DNA of 64,000 nt, taken from positions 62,001 through 126,000 of the forward strand of contig NZ_JACHHB010000009.1 in the NCBI RefSeq assembly GCF_014202575.1, given 5' to 3'. Position 1 is the first letter of the stretch. Each line of letters opens with the position of its first letter. A program made the translations under genes and the position numbers. The notes beneath the pieces are model-generated. The model did not search any database. It saw only the letters and a list, made by a program, of their open reading frames with translations, and had not been told where the DNA came from. Positions 61,775 through 64,000 of this stretch are shown here, piece after piece. Source of the DNA: Texcoconibacillus texcoconensis (GTDB lineage Bacteria; Bacillota; Bacilli; Bacillales; Salisediminibacteriaceae).

Positions 61775-62479
61775 TTATTGACGTTGGTTTCTTAATTCTT
61801 CGAGCATAGATAGAACAAGTTCTGCCGAATGAACAGCAGCTGTGTCTAGAAATTCATCATACGATACTTTCGCGTCTTTTCCAGCTATATCTGATAATGA
61901 GCGAATAATCACAAATGGACATTGAAATTGATGACATACTTGTGCAATCGCTCCTGCTTCCATTTCCGCACAATAAGGGTCTTCGAAACGTTTACGCACA
62001 TTCTCTACTCGCTCTGGATCACTCATAAACGAATCACCAGAAATGATCAATCCTTCAACCGAATGAATGCCTACTTCTTCTGTCGCTTGATCGGCAATTT
62101 CGATTAGCCATTCTGCAGGCTCATAAAAAGCAGGCATGCGCGGTACTTGGCCAAACTCATAACCAAATACGGTTGCATCGACGTCATTGTAACGTACTTC
62201 AGTGGAAATAACGATATCACCAACAGAAAGGCTTTCATGAAACCCTCCCGCAGAACCAGTGTTAATAATTGCATCTGGGCGGAACAACTGGTTCATTAGC
62301 GTCGTGCCAATCGCAGCATTCACTTTACCAATCCCCGATTTCGACAAAACGACTTCAACTTGATTCAACTTTCCTAAGAAAAATTCACATCCTGCAATCA
62401 CGTGTTCTTCACGTTGGTCCATCTTCTTTTTAAGTAATTCTACTTCTTCTTCCATCGCACCAATAATTCCGACTCTCAT
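61775..62479 (-). CDS. mtnN: 5'-methylthioadenosine/S-adenosylhomocysteine nucleosidase
   Basis: 234 residues. [18 protein letters not shown] is the conserved start, [20 protein letters not shown] the phosphorylase-like strand, [14 protein letters not shown] carries the catalytic Glu, and [19 protein letters not shown] the Asp. It removes adenine from MTA and SAH after polyamine synthesis and methylation. AAGGGTAG precedes the start. yrhC follows on the same strand. Confidence 0.96.
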   Translation of the reverse strand: MRVGIIGAMEEEVELLKKKMDQREEHVIAGCEFFLGKLNQVEVVLSKSGIGKVNAAIGTTLMNQLFRPDAIINTGSAGGFHESLSVGDIVISTEVRYNDVDATVFGYEFGQVPRMPAFYEPAEWLIEIADQATEEVGIHSVEGLIISGDSFMSDPERVENVRKRFEDPYCAEMEAGAIAQVCHQFQCPFVIIRSLSDIAGKDAKVSYDEFLDTAAVHSAELVLSMLEELRNQRQ

Positions 62480-62640
62480 CCAAACTACCCTTTCTTGTTA
62501 TGTGACATTTCACGACATTTTTTCACTCTTATTCATCATAACGAAACGAACAGTCTTGGGCAAGACAATAAACACAATTATCTACATAGTTTCAGAAGTT
62601 TAAACGTACCAAACCAAAAAATGAGAGGAGGGATTTAAGC

Positions 62641-62721
62641 ATGTTCTTCTTTTGTTTCTGCTACCAACGCTTCACTTCTCCACTAACAACTTCTCCACTG
62701 AAAGAACATAAGTGCTTCTAA
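62641..62721 (+). CDS. Possible 26-residue peptide gene
   Basis: ATG 62641 follows GAGAGGAGGGATT, a strong ribosome binding site, and gives MFFFCFCYQRFTSPLTTSPL, then KEHKCF and TAA. Hydrophobic at the N-terminus with three cysteines. No family was recognised. It lies in the 308-bp gap between mtnN and yrzA; the rest of the gap shows nothing else. Confidence 0.35.
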   Translation: MFFFCFCYQRFTSPLTTSPLKEHKCF

Positions 62722-62787
62722 ACCTCCTCGCACCTTGTGTGATATGGTATACTGTTGCGTGAAATTGCAGTCGAAAGGAGAAAGAAG

Positions 62788-62994
62788 ATGATTATACATA
62801 CAGATAAACTAAAAGATAAAGTTGAATGTTTTGAAGCCCCGTCAATGAACGAACTTGAAAAACAAATCGAAGACAAAATCTCTGATAACGAAGCGATCAT
62901 GCTTCGTGTCCATCACGTGTCACACCATGTTGCCATCGACCCACAAAGCGGTCAAAGATTGTATACAGCTGTTGTCCATTTTCGTGGGGAGTGA
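62788..62994 (+). CDS. yrzA: DUF2536 family protein (YrzA)
   Basis: 68 residues from ATG 62788 (AAAGGAG upstream): MIIHTDKLKDKVECFEAPSM then LEKQIEDKISDNEAIMLRVH and AVVHFRGE. This follows B. subtilis YrzA in length and in the pattern VE-FEA--L-ELEK and HVSYxV..YTAVVHF. Function unknown. Confidence 0.85.
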   Translation: MIIHTDKLKDKVECFEAPSMNELEKQIEDKISDNEAIMLRVHHVSHHVAIDPQSGQRLYTAVVHFRGE

Positions 62995-63049
62995 GGCCTT
63001 TCCAACTAATTGTTAGGCAATTTGAAAGGAACTTCTTAGTATTACGTTA

Positions 63050-63097
63050 AAAAAGTCCTGTGCGTTGTTTTGATTACAACATACAGGACGCTTTTTT
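63050..63097. terminator. Terminator between yrzA and the 63105 gene
   Basis: AAAAAGTCCTGT pairs with ACAGGAC-TTTTTT, with an inner TTGT/ACAA pair. Serves both converging genes. Confidence 0.85.
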
Positions 63098-63104
63098 GAC
63101 GATT

Positions 63105-63338
63105 TTACTGACGGTTAGTCAGCTGTTCTAACGTCTTATTTCGAGATTGCTTCTCATCATCTGAAGCTAAATCATACTTTTTCAATGCATGGAATACATC
63201 ATTTAAGATTTGTTGATTTGGCTCAGTTTGAAGTAATGAAGCTGTTTTTTCATACAATCCAGTTGGTAAATGGTTTTTTTGGTCGTTAAGTTTTTGCTGT
63301 ACATCTTCTAATGAATGATCAATGTTGCATGAACTCAT
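63105..63338 (-). CDS. Small helical hypothetical protein
   Basis: 77 residues: MSSCNIDHSLEDVQQKLNDQ then LLQTEPNQQILNDVFHALKK and YDLASDDEKQSRNKTLEQL. AAAGGAGTGA precedes the start. All-helical and charged. I recall similar group-specific Bacillaceae proteins without known function. Confidence 0.7.
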   Translation of the reverse strand: MSSCNIDHSLEDVQQKLNDQKNHLPTGLYEKTASLLQTEPNQQILNDVFHALKKYDLASDDEKQSRNKTLEQLTNRQ

Positions 63339-63452
63339 CGTCTGTCACTCCTTTGCATGTCGTCTATGTTATCTTATTATCTTTCTTCGTAGCTTTCAAT
63401 TCCAAACATGCATTGGGGCTCTATCTCGCTTACTTACCTAGATCGAAAGTTT

Positions 63453-63596
63453 TCACATCAACCGTAAACCTTGATCATCAACCGCTTCTACAATCAAAAA
63501 CTACTTTTCCTGAAATGTCCCAAAACTCGTCGTAAACGGGGACCTTAAATTCATTTTTAGTCTTCTTACTTTTAATTGTTGTATCGGTATGGACAT
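63453..63596 (-). pseudogene. 5' remnant of menC-like o-succinylbenzoate synthase/N-succinylamino acid racemase gene
   Basis: ATG 63596, after AAAGGAGTGG, reads MSIPIQQLKVRRLKMNLRSP then FTTSFGTFQEK, a TAG, and in the same frame FLIVEAVDDQGL. This is the N-terminal part of MenC/NSAR (SPF-TSFG-FQEKEFLIVE). The TAG replaces a Glu codon and homology ends after about 45 codons. It is directly downstream of a GNAT gene that, in Geobacillus-type operons, partners an N-succinylamino acid racemase. Confidence 0.85.
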
Positions 63597-63625
63597 GCAC
63601 TCCACTCCTTTTGTGCGCACGTATA

Positions 63626-64000
63626 CTATTTCATGAATACATAGTAATGGCAATTTGACGGTTCATCTTTGATCACATCAACCGCTTGGTAATGTTCATT
63701 AAACAAACTTTGGAAAACTTGTCGTGAATCATAACGCCATTTTTCCGCGATTTGTGGCTTCTGTTGTTTCATGGTTTGGAAATTTTCAGGCACGCCAACA
63801 AGCCAATAATCTTTTTGCATTGGAAACGAATGAGAATAAACATCTGTAATAACTGGAGTGTTCTCATTACCCACTTGTAACAATACGTTCGACTCATCCA
63901 CCGAAAATGAAGGTAACTGTCTCTTTTCGTTAACATACCATTCGATTTGAATACGATCTGTCGGTAACCCTTTATTTAATTGATCCGTTAATGTACGATA
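63626..64000 (-). CDS. GNAT superfamily acetyltransferase (COG3375 type), partial
   Basis: The C-terminal about 124 codons are visible, ending at TAG 63626-63628 and running off the right edge. The visible part begins YRTLTDQLNKGLPTDRIQIE, then WYVNEKRQLPSF, and ends DEPSNCHYYVFMK. The GLPTDR-x-IEW-N signature fits predicted acyltransferases next to menC-like genes, proposed to N-succinylate D-amino acids. The partner racemase is a pseudogene here. Substrate is inferred only from context. Confidence 0.75.
   Translation of the reverse strand, partial: YRTLTDQLNKGLPTDRIQIEWYVNEKRQLPSFSVDESNVLLQVGNENTPVITDVYSHSFPMQKDYWLVGVPENFQTMKQQKPQIAEKWRYDSRQVFQSLFNEHYQAVDVIKDEPSNCHYYVFMK

Overview
The window looks like chromosomal DNA of a low-GC, endospore-forming Bacillaceae, probably an alkaliphilic or halophilic one. 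Sporulation genes (gpr, spoIIP, sigK, two sda-type genes), the Bacillus-type com late-competence locus and the Bacillus order of housekeeping genes point to Bacillaceae. A complete seven-gene Mrp Na+/H+ antiporter and many acid-rich proteins point to salt or alkaline adaptation. I see no rRNA, tRNA, CRISPR array, prophage or transposase gene.

Layout. 1-18,000 is a conserved backbone block, mostly on the minus strand: hemW-lepA-yqxA-spoIIP-gpr, then rpsT (plus) facing holA, yqzM, comEC-comEB-comEA with divergent comER, then yqeM-rsfS-yqeK-nadD-yhbY-aroE-yqeH-yqeG. Just beyond lies sda, behind a cluster of DnaA boxes. 19,500-25,300 holds mrpABCDEFG, behind a long leader hairpin. 25,300-38,800 holds glcF-glcD-cdaR (glycolate oxidation), psd/pssA (phosphatidylethanolamine synthesis), a multidomain DHH-CBS-nucleotidyltransferase, ykuV, deoD, lplJ, sigK, a second sda-like gene and wrbA. 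39,000-43,400 has an MhqR-type regulator with a perfect operator palindrome, then an iron operon under a Fur box: nicotianamine-synthase-like enzyme, UPF0104 membrane protein, FeoA, FeoB. 43,500-50,400 holds TraB/GumN, PH-domain, methyltransferase, ACR3-like, UspA, SulP and amidase genes. 50,600-53,100 is a DUF1538-DUF1538-tandem PII operon ending in a HesB-like gene. 53,200-64,000 holds gene remnants (metal-binding ABC lipoprotein, alpha-glucosidase, menC), repeats, a DUF3231 gene, an S9 peptidase, an HPr-like gene, a Nudix gene, yrhC-mtnN, yrzA and the end of a GNAT gene.

The most notable item is the HesB-like gene at 50,604-50,888 (minus). It reads through an in-frame TGA inside the motif GMG-(TGA)-GGPQMGLAL, where relatives have the cysteine of CGGP. 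Twenty bases downstream is a small GC-rich stem with a GGA loop that fits a bacterial SECIS. This is most simply a selenocysteine protein that ordinary gene calling would miss. It closes an operon of otherwise uncharacterised DUF1538 membrane proteins with a tandem PII sensor. The second candidate system is the Fur-box operon pairing a nicotianamine-synthase-like enzyme and a flippase-type membrane protein with FeoAB.

Genome decay and small repeats are visible. There is a 339-bp intergenic element with perfect 16-bp terminal inverted repeats, an array of CGGA-N-TCCG palindromes, and a tandem 52-bp TTCGGACA/TGTCCGAA repeat next to a truncated ABC transporter gene.
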